Shown one piece after another: positions 29,302-39,600 of a stretch of DNA of 64,000 nucleotides (within the stretch, counting starts at the first letter, position 1; each line of letters starts with the position of its first letter). Source of the DNA: Taklimakanibacter lacteus (lineage in GTDB: Bacteria; Pseudomonadota; Alphaproteobacteria; Rhizobiales; Aestuariivirgaceae); contig QOZQ01000006.1 of the NCBI GenBank assembly GCA_003576695.1, positions 1 through 64,000 of the forward strand. The letters are read 5' to 3'. The notes under the pieces are model-generated. The model did no database searches. It saw only the letters and a program-made list of their open reading frames with translations, and had not been told where the DNA came from. The position numbers and the translations under genes were made by a program.

Positions 29302-30180
29302 TCACTTGCCTTTCAAGACACGCTTTAATGTCTTTCCAAGGGCGGCGGGTGAATCCGATATCGCGATGCCCGCGCGCTTCATCGCTTCAATCTTGGTTTC
29401 GGCCTTGCCCTTGCCGCCCGAAATGATGGCGCCGGCATGGCCCATGCGCCGTCCGGGCGGCGCGGTACGGCCGGCAATGAAGCCGGCCATGGGTTTCTTG
29501 ATCTTCGATTTGCGGATGAATTCGGCGGCGTCTTCTTCGGCCGAGCCGCCGATCTCGCCGATCATGATGATCGATTCGGTCTTGGGATCGGCGAGGAACA
29601 TCTCCAGCACATCGATGAACTCGGTGCCCTTCACCGGATCGCCGCCGATGCCGACGGCGGTCGTCTGGCCGAGGCCTTCCTGCGTCGTCTGGAACACCGC
29701 TTCATAAGTGAGGGTGCCGGAGCGCGACACGATGCCGACCGAGCCCTTCTTGAAGATATTGCCCGGCATGATGCCGATCTTGCATTCGCCGGGGGTCAGC
29801 ACGCCCGGGCAATTGGGCCCGATGAGGCGCGATTTCGAGCCGGTGAGCGCCCGCTTGACCTTGACCATGTCCATCACCGGAATGCCTTCGGTGATGCAGA
29901 TGATGAGCGGGATCTCCGCCTCGATCGCTTCCGAGATGGCATCAGCCGCGAAAGCGGGCGGCACATAGACGACGGTCGCATCCGCTCCCGTCGCATCGCG
30001 CGCTTCCGCCACCGTGTCGAAGACGGGAAGCCCGATATGAGTAGTGCCGCCTTTGCCCGGCGTCACGCCGCCCACCATCCTGGTGCCATAGGCGATGGCC
30101 TGCTCCGTATGGAAGGTGCCGTTATTGCCGGTGATGCCCTGGCAGATGACCTTGGTGTTCTTGCCGATCAGGATGGACAT
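29302..30180 (-). CDS. sucD: Succinate-CoA ligase, alpha subunit
   Basis: A 292-residue subunit that binds CoA and carries the phosphohistidine. The CoA-binding fold is at the N-terminus ([20 protein letters not shown]), followed by [21 protein letters not shown] and [16 protein letters not shown]. The phosphohistidine is in [15 protein letters not shown] near residue 246. The ATG at 30180 matches the family start. Only one base separates it from the stop of a small membrane-protein gene. Normally sucD directly follows sucC, so the arrangement here is unusual. Confidence 0.96.
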   Translation of the reverse strand: MSILIGKNTKVICQGITGNNGTFHTEQAIAYGTRMVGGVTPGKGGTTHIGLPVFDTVAEARDATGADATVVYVPPAFAADAISEAIEAEIPLIICITEGIPVMDMVKVKRALTGSKSRLIGPNCPGVLTPGECKIGIMPGNIFKKGSVGIVSRSGTLTYEAVFQTTQEGLGQTTAVGIGGDPVKGTEFIDVLEMFLADPKTESIIMIGEIGGSAEEDAAEFIRKSKIKKPMAGFIAGRTAPPGRRMGHAGAIISGGKGKAETKIEAMKRAGIAISDSPAALGKTLKRVLKGK

Positions 30181-30181
30181 G

Positions 30182-30529
30182 TCAGGGAGCAACCTTTCGG
30201 GATTCGGGTTTCCGGCTGATCAGCCAGCCGACGAGAAGAATGATCGAAGAGATGAGCGAAGCGCCGATTATGGTGATGTCAAGCATAGCTCGGGCGATGA
30301 TTCTCTCTCGGCACATGAACATTTCCAATTCTGGAAGGGTTTCGCAGTCAGGCTGAAATGACCGATAGACCATTTGACCGCAATAGAGCGCGATCATTGT
30401 AACCGCAACGCTCGACGCCACAATCCATCGAGATCGAGCATTCCAAGCGCCAATACCCACAGCCAGCGGAGCCCAGATGATGCTGGTCCAACTGGCTAGG
30501 AACATTGCGCCTGTGAGATGCTCCAACAC
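30182..30529 (-). CDS. Small membrane protein B, inserted between sucC and sucD
   Basis: A 115-residue protein with no family that I recognise. It starts at GTG (30529), two bases after the stop of the preceding small gene. An internal ATG eight codons later is an alternative start. Three hydrophobic segments are visible: about 9-28, 35-52 and 82-107. A loop before the third contains two cysteines ([13 protein letters not shown]). The C-terminus is basic (RKPESRK). The stop is one base from sucD. Spacing of 1-4 bases on all sides argues that this is a real translated gene of the operon. Its function is unknown. Confidence 0.65.
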   Translation of the reverse strand: MLEHLTGAMFLASWTSIIWAPLAVGIGAWNARSRWIVASSVAVTMIALYCGQMVYRSFQPDCETLPELEMFMCRERIIARAMLDITIIGASLISSIILLVGWLISRKPESRKVAP

Positions 30530-30531
30530 GC

Positions 30532-30840
30532 TTATGCAATCTCCCTCATTTTCCCCTTCAACGCATAAGCGAGATAGGTCGACGCACCGATGACTGCGAA
30601 GAGGAAGAGGACGAACAACACACCCACCCTGTCGGACCAACCGATCATCTCGCTGATGCACAGATCGTCGCCACCGCAGGACGCAATATCCACCGTTCTG
30701 ATCGACCCGGCGAGCCAACCGACCGCTATTGCCTCGAGCAGCGCAATTGCCGCGATCACTGGCCGGCCTCCCATCTTCATGCCGAGCCATGGCAGAGCCG
30801 CAAGACCCGAGATGAAAATAAGAAGATAGAGCGCCTGCAT
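30532..30840 (-). CDS. Small membrane protein A, inserted between sucC and sucD
   Basis: A 102-residue protein that I do not recognise. Hydrophobic segments lie at about 2-20 ([19 protein letters not shown]), 26-46 and 70-94. A loop between the second and third carries two cysteines (SCGGDDLC). This layout, three helices with a Cys pair before the last, is the same as in its neighbour, so the two may be diverged paralogues or partners. The ATG at 30840 is 4 bases after the sucC stop. Both genes would be co-expressed with succinyl-CoA synthetase. Confidence 0.65.
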   Translation of the reverse strand: MQALYLLIFISGLAALPWLGMKMGGRPVIAAIALLEAIAVGWLAGSIRTVDIASCGGDDLCISEMIGWSDRVGVLFVLFLFAVIGASTYLAYALKGKMREIA

Positions 30841-30844
30841 CAGA

Positions 30845-32017
30845 TCATCCCTTCCCCACGGCTTTGACGATCTTCTGCGCCGCGTCGTCGAGATCATCGG
30901 CGGGGATCACATTGAGCTTGGAGTCGCGCAGGATCTGCTTGCCGAGCTCGACATTGGTGCCTTCGAGGCGCACGACCAGCGGCACTTTGAGGCCGACTTC
31001 CTTCACCGCCGCGACCACGCCCTCGGCAATGATGTCGCATTTCATGATGCCGCCGAAGATATTGACCAGGATGCCCTTCACCTTGGGATCGGCGGTGATG
31101 ATCTTGAAGGCGGCCGCGACTTTTTCTTTCGACGCGCCGCCGCCGACATCGAGGAAGTTCGCCGGCTCGGCGCCATAGAGCTTGATGATGTCCATCGTCG
31201 CCATGGCGAGGCCGGCGCCGTTCACCATGCAGCCGATGGCACCATCGAGCGCCACATAGGACAGATCGAATTTCGACGCCTCGATCTCCTTGGGATCCTC
31301 TTCCGTGACATCGCGCAGTTCCTTGATATCGGGATGGCGGTCGAGCGCGTTGCTGTCGAAATTGATCTTGGCATCGAGGCAGAGAATGTCGCCCGCCTTG
31401 GTGACGATCAGCGGGTTGATCTCGAGCAGGCTCATATCCTTCTCGACGAAGGCGCGGTGCAGTTCGGTGACGAGCTTGGCGAGCTGCTTCTGCTGCGGCC
31501 CGCCGAGCGGCAGCTTCAGCGCCTTGGCGATGGCGCGCACGTGATGCGGGCAGATATTGGTGGCGGGATCGACCGAGACGGTGACGATCTTGTCAGGCGT
31601 GTCATGCGCCACCTTCTCGATATCCATGCCGCCTTCGGTCGAGACGATGAAAGCGAGCCTGGATGTCTCGCGGTCGACGAGAAGTGCCAGATAGAACTCC
31701 TTCTCGATGGCCGAGCCCTCTTCGATATAGAGGCGCTGCACCAGCTTGCCCGAAGGGCCGGTCTGATGGGTGACGAGCGTCGAGCCGAGGATGCGCCTGG
31801 CTTCATTGCGAACGTCATCGATGGATTTCACCACCTTGACGCCGCCTGCCTTGCCGCGCCCGCCAGCATGAATCTGCGCCTTCACCACCCAGACCGGTCC
31901 GCCCAAGGTCTCGGCGGCCTTCACGGCTTCATCCACCGTGAAGGCGGGGATGCCCTTGGCCACCGGCACGCCATAGGCCTTCAGAACCTGCTTGGCCTGG
32001 TATTCGTGAATGTTCAT
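30845..32017 (-). CDS. sucC: Succinate-CoA ligase, beta subunit
   Basis: A 390-residue ATP-grasp subunit that binds nucleotide and succinate. It opens with [19 protein letters not shown], then [20 protein letters not shown]. The metal-binding LLEINPLIV lies near residue 200, and the succinate loop [16 protein letters not shown] and [15 protein letters not shown] follow. The ATG at 32017 is supported by family alignment; an upstream extension to 32080 would read into a palindromic repeat. It is separated from mdh by a 174-base gap with a family A repeat. Confidence 0.97.
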   Translation of the reverse strand: MNIHEYQAKQVLKAYGVPVAKGIPAFTVDEAVKAAETLGGPVWVVKAQIHAGGRGKAGGVKVVKSIDDVRNEARRILGSTLVTHQTGPSGKLVQRLYIEEGSAIEKEFYLALLVDRETSRLAFIVSTEGGMDIEKVAHDTPDKIVTVSVDPATNICPHHVRAIAKALKLPLGGPQQKQLAKLVTELHRAFVEKDMSLLEINPLIVTKAGDILCLDAKINFDSNALDRHPDIKELRDVTEEDPKEIEASKFDLSYVALDGAIGCMVNGAGLAMATMDIIKLYGAEPANFLDVGGGASKEKVAAAFKIITADPKVKGILVNIFGGIMKCDIIAEGVVAAVKEVGLKVPLVVRLEGTNVELGKQILRDSKLNVIPADDLDDAAQKIVKAVGKG

Positions 32018-32052
32018 GCGGCCTCTCCCAACGTGTCGTGCCGGTATAACAG

Positions 32053-32153
32053 CGTCATCCCGGCGAAAGCCGGGACCCATTGAATGGAAGCAAGCGGGCG
32101 GTGATTGCCAGGCTTCACCGGTTCAGTGGATACCGGCTTTCGCCGGGATGACG
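32053..32153. repeat. Complete ~100-bp palindromic repeat, family A copy, between mdh and sucC
   Basis: It starts CGTCATCCCGGCGAAAGCC and ends CCGGCTTTCGCCGGGATGACG. The interior has AAGCGGGCGG and GGCTTCACCGGTTCAGTGG, more diverged from the other copies than they are from each other. The strong terminal pairing could fold in the mdh-sucC transcript and tune expression of the distal genes. Confidence 0.9.
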
Positions 32154-32191
32154 GAATGTGGCTCCGATGACGATCCCGCATGTCGTTCACA

Positions 32192-33178
<987 letters not shown>

Positions 33179-33279
33179 TCAACGCGTATGGACGCGCGCC
33201 AATGCAGAAAGCGAGGGAAGCTGTACCTCGCAACACTGACACCTTCAAGCTTCATATGGGTTAAATCCTGACCAAAACG

Positions 33280-34374
33280 TCAAGTTTCGGCGATTTTTGC
33301 ACCCCACCAGGAGGCAGACTGCATTTCCTGCAGCCGCGAGACCGTTCGCGCGAACTCCTTGACGTGATGGCCCCTGGGGTGGAGCTCCTCCGGCGGCCCG
33401 GCGGCGGAGGCGACGAGCCGCACATGCGCGTCATAGAGCGTGTCGATGAGGAGGATGAAGCGTTTGGACGGGTTGCGATAGGGGGGGGTCAGAATGGGGA
33501 TGCGCTCGATGAACACCGTGCCGAAATTCCGGGCGATGGCGAGATAGTCCGGGGGGCCGAGCGGCGCCTCGCAGAGATCGGCGAAGCTGAAGCGCGCCGC
33601 GCCATGCGCCGCCTGCGGCACCGGGAGCGTGCGGCCGAGCACGTCGAGATTGCGCGTCTCGCCCTGCTCCGTGTCGGTGAGCTTCTGCCACAGATCCTGG
33701 AGCTTGCGGTCGGCGTCGCATCCCAGGGGATGGATGAAGGTTTCGTGTCCTTTTACCCGGCCGAGGCGATAGTCCATCGGGCTGTCGAGCGTCACCACAT
33801 CGAGCTTCTCTTCGATGAGTTGGACGAAGGGCAAAAAGAGCTGGCGGTTGAGGCCGTCGGGATAGAGATCGGCGGGCTTCTGGTTGGAGGTCGTCACCAC
33901 CACGCTACCCTCTGCGAGCAGGATCTCGAACAGGCGCCCGACGATCATCGCATCCGCAATGTCGGCGATCTGCATCTCATCGAGGCAGAGAAGGCGCGCT
34001 TCGCCGGCCACCGCCCTGGCCACGTCTTTCAAGGGATCCCTGGCATGGCGGCGCGCCGCATGCAGGCGCCGATGGATGTCCTGCATGAAGCCGTGGAAAT
34101 GCACCCGCCGCTTCGGCGCGATGTCGGCCACCGCATGGAAGAGGTCCATCAGCATCGTCTTGCCGCGCCCGACCTCTCCCTGGATATAGACGCCCTTTGG
34201 CGCGCGCCCGTTTTTCGCGCCGATCAGGCGCCCGAAAAATCCGCCGGGCTGCGGGTCATAGTCGGCAAGCACCGAGGCCAGCGCATCGAGTCGGCGCGCC
34301 ACTTGCGCCTGCGCTTCATCGGTGCGCAATTCGCCGGTCTCGACCTTGTTCTGGTAATCCGCCCACAACCCCAT
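33280..34374 (-). CDS. zapE: Cell-division ATPase of the ZapE/AFG1 family
   Basis: A 364-residue AAA-type ATPase. The Walker A box is in GVYIQGEVGRGKTMLMDLFH near residue 88, and Walker B in LLCLDEMQIADIADAMIVG. The downstream signature SNQKPADLYPDGLNRQLFLP and the C-terminal FILLIDTLYDAHVRLVASA are diagnostic of this family. ZapE acts at the Z-ring in E. coli; eukaryotic AFG1 is mitochondrial. It lies 125 bases upstream of mdh, a common alphaproteobacterial neighbourhood. Confidence 0.92.
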   Translation of the reverse strand: MGLWADYQNKVETGELRTDEAQAQVARRLDALASVLADYDPQPGGFFGRLIGAKNGRAPKGVYIQGEVGRGKTMLMDLFHAVADIAPKRRVHFHGFMQDIHRRLHAARRHARDPLKDVARAVAGEARLLCLDEMQIADIADAMIVGRLFEILLAEGSVVVTTSNQKPADLYPDGLNRQLFLPFVQLIEEKLDVVTLDSPMDYRLGRVKGHETFIHPLGCDADRKLQDLWQKLTDTEQGETRNLDVLGRTLPVPQAAHGAARFSFADLCEAPLGPPDYLAIARNFGTVFIERIPILTPPYRNPSKRFILLIDTLYDAHVRLVASAAGPPEELHPRGHHVKEFARTVSRLQEMQSASWWGAKIAET

Positions 34375-34415
34375 GCCGCCTTATGGCGTGCGGCGTCCTG
34401 AGGCGCAACAGGGAC

Positions 34416-34721
34416 CTAGCTGCCGAGCCCGGCCACCGGCACCGGCACGGTCTCGTCCCAGGCTTCACCGGCCGCCATGATGCATGTCAGCCCTGCTTCA
34501 TTGGTGACGACCATCGTCCAGGTGCCGTTGGTGGAAATATAGACTTCCATCATCGCCTTCTCATTGATGAGTCCGACGGCGCGCTGACGCTCCTGATATT
34601 TGGCGTTCAGCACCTTGATGACTTCATCATGTGGCGCGCAGTTCTGAGTCTGGGCTTCGACCGCCGTCACTGACAGCGTGCCGAACAGAAGGGCGCATGC
34701 AAGCCCGATGATCCTAGGCAT
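34416..34721 (-). CDS. Small secreted protein, paralogue 1
   Basis: A 101-residue protein with a signal peptide (MPRIIGLACALLFGTLSVTA, cleavage near VEA-QT). The mature part contains C-APHDEVIKVLNAKYQE, AVGLINEKAMMEVYIS, GTWTMVVTNEAGLTCIMAAG and ends WDETVPVP. The protein starting at 36475 shows the same pattern, so they are paralogues. Two cysteines (near positions 32 and 82) are conserved in both and may form a disulfide. The ATG at 34721 has GGAG 10 bases upstream; a TTG at 34733 is less likely. Function is unknown. Confidence 0.75.
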   Translation of the reverse strand: MPRIIGLACALLFGTLSVTAVEAQTQNCAPHDEVIKVLNAKYQERQRAVGLINEKAMMEVYISTNGTWTMVVTNEAGLTCIMAAGEAWDETVPVPVAGLGS

Positions 34722-35110
34722 TTTGTTCTCCAAACCTGCTCACCGGAGCAGGACAGGCTTCTGACCTGACTGCTAATGCGGAAGCGCAGGCGAAGGTTCC
34801 TCTTTGATCGCAAAGTCGATAATCCTGAAGGGAATCGCAAGCTTAGCCTTTGATGGGCATATCATTCATCGGCGATGCCTGAAGCGTGATCATAATTCAT
34901 TAGACCTCGGGAGCGGCAGTCTCTAACGTCTCTATTCCCAGGCGAATCCGATTTCGCCCCATTGGCTTCCAGCGCCCGCTTGATCCCGGCAGACGTTGGT
35001 CACGACCGGGAAGCAACCTCCCACCGATGGAAATAGTGAGTGGTGCTGCGCGTGATCCCATCACCGATGGGAAACTGTTTCGCACCTTCCAGCCGGTCAG
35101 GAGCCTGCCT
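34722..35110. other. Intergenic region between secreted protein 1 and the desaturase
   Basis: A divergent intergenic stretch of 389 bases. A hairpin with a 7-base stem (CCTGCTC/GAGCAGG, 34735-34752) lies just upstream of the minus-strand ribosome site. A second one (CCCATC/GATGGG, 35057-35071) lies 40 bases before the desaturase start and overlaps a repeated ACCGATGG motif also seen at about 35021. No clear sigma-70 promoter or RNA gene could be identified. Confidence 0.4.
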
Positions 35111-36136
35111 ATGCCCGAGCCATCTCGCGATGCCCCTCTTGCGCCCAATTCGCGCCAGCTGATGAAGGATCTCGCCCCCTATCGCGAGCCCAATATCGCG
35201 CGCAGCCTGTTCGAGCTCTGCGTCACGCTCGTGCCGTTCCTGCTCATCTGGTTTGTGATCTGGGTCGCCGTGCGTGAAGGCTATTGGATCGGCTTGCTGC
35301 TGGCCGTGCCGGCGGCGGGCTTTCTGGTGCGGCTATTCCTGATCCAGCATGATTGCGGCCACGGCGCATTCTTCCGTCACCGGCCCAGCAATGACTGGGT
35401 CGGCCGCGTTCTTGGCGTGCTGACCCTGACGCCCTATGACTACTGGCGGCATTCGCATGCTCTGCACCATGCAACGTCCGGCAATCTCGATCATCGCGGC
35501 ATCGGCGACATCGACACGCTGACCGTGGATGAGTTTCAGGCCCGCTCCCCCTGGCGCCGGCGTCTCTATCGCCTCTACCGGCACCCGCTGGTGATGTTCG
35601 GCATCGGTCCAGCCTATCTCTTCCTTTTGCGCCACCGGCTGCCGATGGGGCTGATGCGCGACGGCTGGCGGCCCTGGGTGAGCGCCATGGCGACGAATGT
35701 CGCAATCGCGCTCCTCATTGCCGCCGTCATCTGGCTGGTGGGTGTAGGACCGTTCCTGCTCGTTCATCTGCCGATCACGCTCATCGCGGCCTCGATCGGC
35801 GTCTGGCTGTTCTATGTCCAGCACCAGTTCGAGGAAACATTCTGGGACCATGACGCCGACTGGAGCTTCCATGATGCCGCGCTGCATGGCAGCTCGCATT
35901 ATGATCTGCCGGTCGTGCTGCGCTGGTTCACCGCCAATATCGGCGTGCATCATGTGCATCATTTGTCGAGCCGGATCCCCTACTACCGGCTGCCGGAAGT
36001 GCTGCGCGACCGGCCGGAGCTCAAGGATGTCGGCCGTCTCACCTTGCTGGAGAGCCTGAGGTCGGTGCGACTGGTGCTCTGGGACAGGAAGAAACGCCGT
36101 CTCGTGTCGTTCAAGGAAGCGCTTGGCGCCGCCTGA
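35111..36136 (+). CDS. Membrane fatty acid desaturase
   Basis: A 341-residue integral membrane di-iron desaturase/hydroxylase. The three histidine boxes are present: HDCGH (80-84), HSHALHH (114-120) and HHVHH (280-284). Hydrophobic segments flank box 1 (about 38-56 and 60-78), and a further pair lies around 195-240. The layout fits acyl-lipid desaturases of the DesA/delta-12 type; carotenoid or sphingolipid hydroxylases share the fold. The ATG at 35111 is preferred over one at 35027, since the earlier residues look non-coding. Small secreted paralogues lie on each side on the opposite strand. Confidence 0.88.
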   Translation: MPEPSRDAPLAPNSRQLMKDLAPYREPNIARSLFELCVTLVPFLLIWFVIWVAVREGYWIGLLLAVPAAGFLVRLFLIQHDCGHGAFFRHRPSNDWVGRVLGVLTLTPYDYWRHSHALHHATSGNLDHRGIGDIDTLTVDEFQARSPWRRRLYRLYRHPLVMFGIGPAYLFLLRHRLPMGLMRDGWRPWVSAMATNVAIALLIAAVIWLVGVGPFLLVHLPITLIAASIGVWLFYVQHQFEETFWDHDADWSFHDAALHGSSHYDLPVVLRWFTANIGVHHVHHLSSRIPYYRLPEVLRDRPELKDVGRLTLLESLRSVRLVLWDRKKRRLVSFKEALGAA

Positions 36137-36166
36137 TCGCTTTACATCGAAAGTCTTGGCGCCCGA

Positions 36167-36475
36167 TCAGATCCCGGTGCCCTGCGCCAGTGTGGGCGCC
36201 GAATCCCAGGAATGGCCGGCGGCGATGATGCAGCTCTTGCCGCTCTCGACCGTCACGATCATGGTCCAGGTACCCTTCTCCGACACGAAGAGCTCGGCGG
36301 CACCGTTGTTGGAGATGAGCCCGACCGCCTGGCGGGTCTCTTTGTATTTCGCCTTGAGCTGATCGATGATCTGCGCCCGCTCGCCGCACATGGCGAACTG
36401 GGCGGAAGCGATGGCGGGCGTGGCAAGGATAAAGCCGGCGGCGAGAAAGCTGCGCCGGAATGTGTTCGGCAACAT
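36167..36475 (-). CDS. Small secreted protein, paralogue 2
   Basis: A 102-residue protein with a twin-Arg-like basic N-terminus and hydrophobic core (FRRSFLAAGFILATPAIASA). The mature part, CGERAQIIDQLKAKYKETRQ, then AVGLISNNGAAELFVS, GTWTMIVTVESGKSCIIAAG and WDSAP, matches the protein at 34416-34721 at most core positions. Both conserved cysteines are kept. GGAGG lies 5 bases before the ATG at 36475. It converges with the desaturase across 30 bases. Function is unknown. Confidence 0.75.
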   Translation of the reverse strand: MLPNTFRRSFLAAGFILATPAIASAQFAMCGERAQIIDQLKAKYKETRQAVGLISNNGAAELFVSEKGTWTMIVTVESGKSCIIAAGHSWDSAPTLAQGTGI

Positions 36476-36615
36476 GCAAACCTCCATCTCGGTCCGAGAC
36501 GCCGTTTGGCCGGAGGTTTTTGCCGTGTCGGTCAGGCGGGCCCCGGAGCATCAAAAGGCGACGCTCCGCGTTAGACTCATCAGACTCGCACCCAATCCTT
36601 ACCGGGGAATTAACG

Positions 36616-36638
36616 GCGCGTTCCAGCGGGGAACGCGC
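36616..36638. other. Strong hairpin downstream of the helicase gene
   Basis: Perfect 9-base stem GCGCGTTCC/GGAACGCGC with loop AGCGG, 24 bases beyond the helicase stop. No run of T follows on either strand, so it is not a standard terminator. It may mark the transcript end or the border of the inserted segment. The rest of 36476-36661 holds nothing that I can support. Confidence 0.4.
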
Positions 36639-36661
36639 GCATCAGCCATCATAGCCCCGTG

Positions 36662-39600
36662 CTACGCAGGACTCCAGGAACCGCCACTGCGTTTACCAAC
36701 AACAACCGTCCCCATTATTTTCTTCTTTTCAAATGAAAAAACCAATCCCGTGACTCGCTTTTTTAACCCCATCATAGAGTGCGAAAGCACGGCACACGCC
36801 AGAAAACGCCGACTGGGAGACAGTACGGCATTTACTACGTGTCCTCGCTCATTACCGGTTTTGGATGCAAATGCAGATTCAATGATAGGCCACCACTGAC
36901 GTACATCTGTGCTCAAATTATCACCGTGGAGCAACTCGACAAGCGGCAGCAGCTTCGGTGGCTGACTAACGGTGAAATCAACGTGCACAGACACTTGGGT
37001 CAACGAGCAGACTCTAATGTCATCAGGATGCCAAAACTCACCGCTCCACAAACAATATCCACACTCCGACGGCCGACAAACACTGCCTCCAATAGCAGCA
37101 ACAGCATACTCTTTAATGAAATTGGCCCCGGACACACTACTCGACACGAAGCGATCCTTAATGGCGACTCTTCCCGACTCTGCACAAACTTTTAGTTCCG
37201 TCGGAACAACCATCTGGCCAGTCACATCGCATCTCCGGAGAATCCCTGGAGCGACTAACTTTCCAGTTACGTCGCAGCGCACAGCTTCGTCAGGGAGGAG
37301 AGATTTGTTGCTGTATTCGCAATTTACAAACTCGCTCTTGTCACCTTTACGATCAGAAAGACTAGAGACTCTTTGCCTGTCAACACGATAGCGCCGACCG
37401 CTCACTTCGCTCACGTTAAGTTCATCTAAAAGAGCCGTAGTCGAAGTAAATTCGCACTGCCCACACTCTGAAGGTGCTGCCTTTCTACCGCTGACGGCAG
37501 ATGTCTTGAGTAGATGTTTTAGAATGTGCTTCCCCGAAACAGCAGATACTTCAACTTCATCAATGAGGACCCTTTTCCCAGTAAGCACGCAGGGAACGAC
37601 ATATTCAGCAAGCGCCAGACGTTTGGAGTACTCGGACTGTACAAGTAGTTCTTTAAGGCATTTGCTGCCCGATATCTCACACCCAGCCAAACAGTCGATT
37701 GGTACGTTCCGCTTTGAATAAGCGCATTGACCTATACTTGGACTGTTCAAAATTTGCCCGCGCGAGGGTAGTATCGACAGCTTACTTTCATAAAGAAATC
37801 CGGTCCCAAGGCTGTAATTTACGGTAGTTTCCAGGCAGTGCTCAGTACGCCCTTCGAGTCCGACAATCGTCGCCTCCAATCGTGGAGTGTACTCATCTTC
37901 CAGCTTCTTGGCCTTCCGATTGTCGTTAATTGCGGCGGCAACTTCATCTGCCCTTCGCTCGACATAAAAACGTGAAAATTCTGCGATTGCTTCGTCAGCC
38001 TCAATGGCCGATTGCAAAGCGGTTTGGTTCAAACCCAGCTCGCCAAGATCGCCGATCTCGGACTTGAGTGCTGATGGTCGCTCATTCTTCGTAATGGAAT
38101 GTTGCGCTGAATTGCATTCCGTTCTGATTAATCGTTCGTATGAATCATGCGCAACAAATGCTCTCGCTCGCACCAATGCTCGTCCCTCAAACGAGATTTT
38201 CGTAGAGATTATGGACGTGCCACGTGGAGCTCCCTCAAAAGTCGCCACCCATTGACGCGCCAGATGATCGGCTTTTTCCGGCAGTCCATCAACGTCGCTG
38301 ATAACGCGATGAAGCGGCTGACTCGACAAGCGCGTTGCCAGCCTATCAAACGCGGGTGAGCCAGGGCGATAGTCGACAAAGCGAGTATCTGAAGGGGCCT
38401 CTGTGCCTTCTGCGAGAACGATGTCACTACGGCCTTCTACTCTAGCGAGAAAGCAACCGTCGGGTCTATCTGTAAGCGTCGCACCCAAATGCCTCAAACC
38501 CGCGAGCGCGAACTCCCGTGCCGTCATTATCCTTTCAAGTGCAGGAAGTGTTGGAGAGCGCGGACCAGTAACACCAACATCTCCCATATTCCCTAGGAGG
38601 GTATTGATCGTCTTTTCTTGCTCAATGAGAGTGGATCTCGCCTTCTCTATACTTTGAAGTTCCCGTTGCGTAGATAACTCAACATTTTGGCCAGCGAGTG
38701 AGGCCATCACAAGTTTGCGAATTTTTTCCTCAAAACTCTCATTCTCGCCTTCATCGTCAATCCCCGCCGTTTCCAGCAGTGCCTCGATATCCCCAATCGC
38801 ATGTGAAGCCAATTGCAGTTTTTCCATTAAACGGCCAACGATAAATTCATCGAAGGTACCGGCAAGCACCAGGTTGTAGATTGAGACAGATCTATGAACT
38901 GAGCCCAAGCGCTGAATGCGACCGACCCTTTGCTCAACAATCATTGGATTCCAAGGCAGATCAAAGTTGACCAAGACATTGGCCGCTTGAAGATTCACGC
39001 CTTCGGCACCAGCCTCTGTGGAAACAATCGCGTTTATTTCAGGAGGAGTAGTTCTGAATTTCCTCAATGTCTCCTGATTTCGATGACCCGACTGTCCATT
39101 AATGGTTTCGACATTTACTCCCTGGGCCTTTAGCAAGCTCTCTATGCTGGTTTGCGTTTCACGACTTGTAGTAAAAATCACAAGCCGCCAATCGCTCGGA
39201 CGCTCGCGCCGTACATGGTTTACAAGCTCTGCCAAACCATCAAGCTTTGCAAAGCTCTTCATCGATTGAATGATTTTCCTTGTACCCACCGCAAGTGAAG
39301 GAGGGGCAGTCTTGTTTCTGGCCATGCTTTCCACGAAGGAGAGCAGAGCGTAAGGACTACTAGTAAATGCTTTCAATATTCCAATCTGGGCGAGTGCATT
39401 GAGGTCCAGGATCGAATTCGCAACGAAATTCAGCAGCTCCATTTCAGCTTCGGTCGGAGCGATCGGATGTAGCAATACCTGGCGCTCTGGAAAGATTAGG
39501 TGTGCGTCACCTCTCCTGATGCGCGACATATAACTGTAGACTATGGATCTAAATTGATCCTTTGCTTCTGGCTTCAAATGACGCGCGCCTGTTGCGGCGT

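Noticed and set aside
34722-35110. A possible small RNA gene upstream of the desaturase
   Set aside because: Only short hairpins were found; no promoter or terminator pair could be recognised to support a transcript.
36965-37726. Calling the Cys-rich repeats zinc fingers
   Set aside because: Each 15-residue unit has one Cys at most at the conserved position and several have Ser. There are no CxxC pairs, so normal zinc coordination by each unit is not supported.
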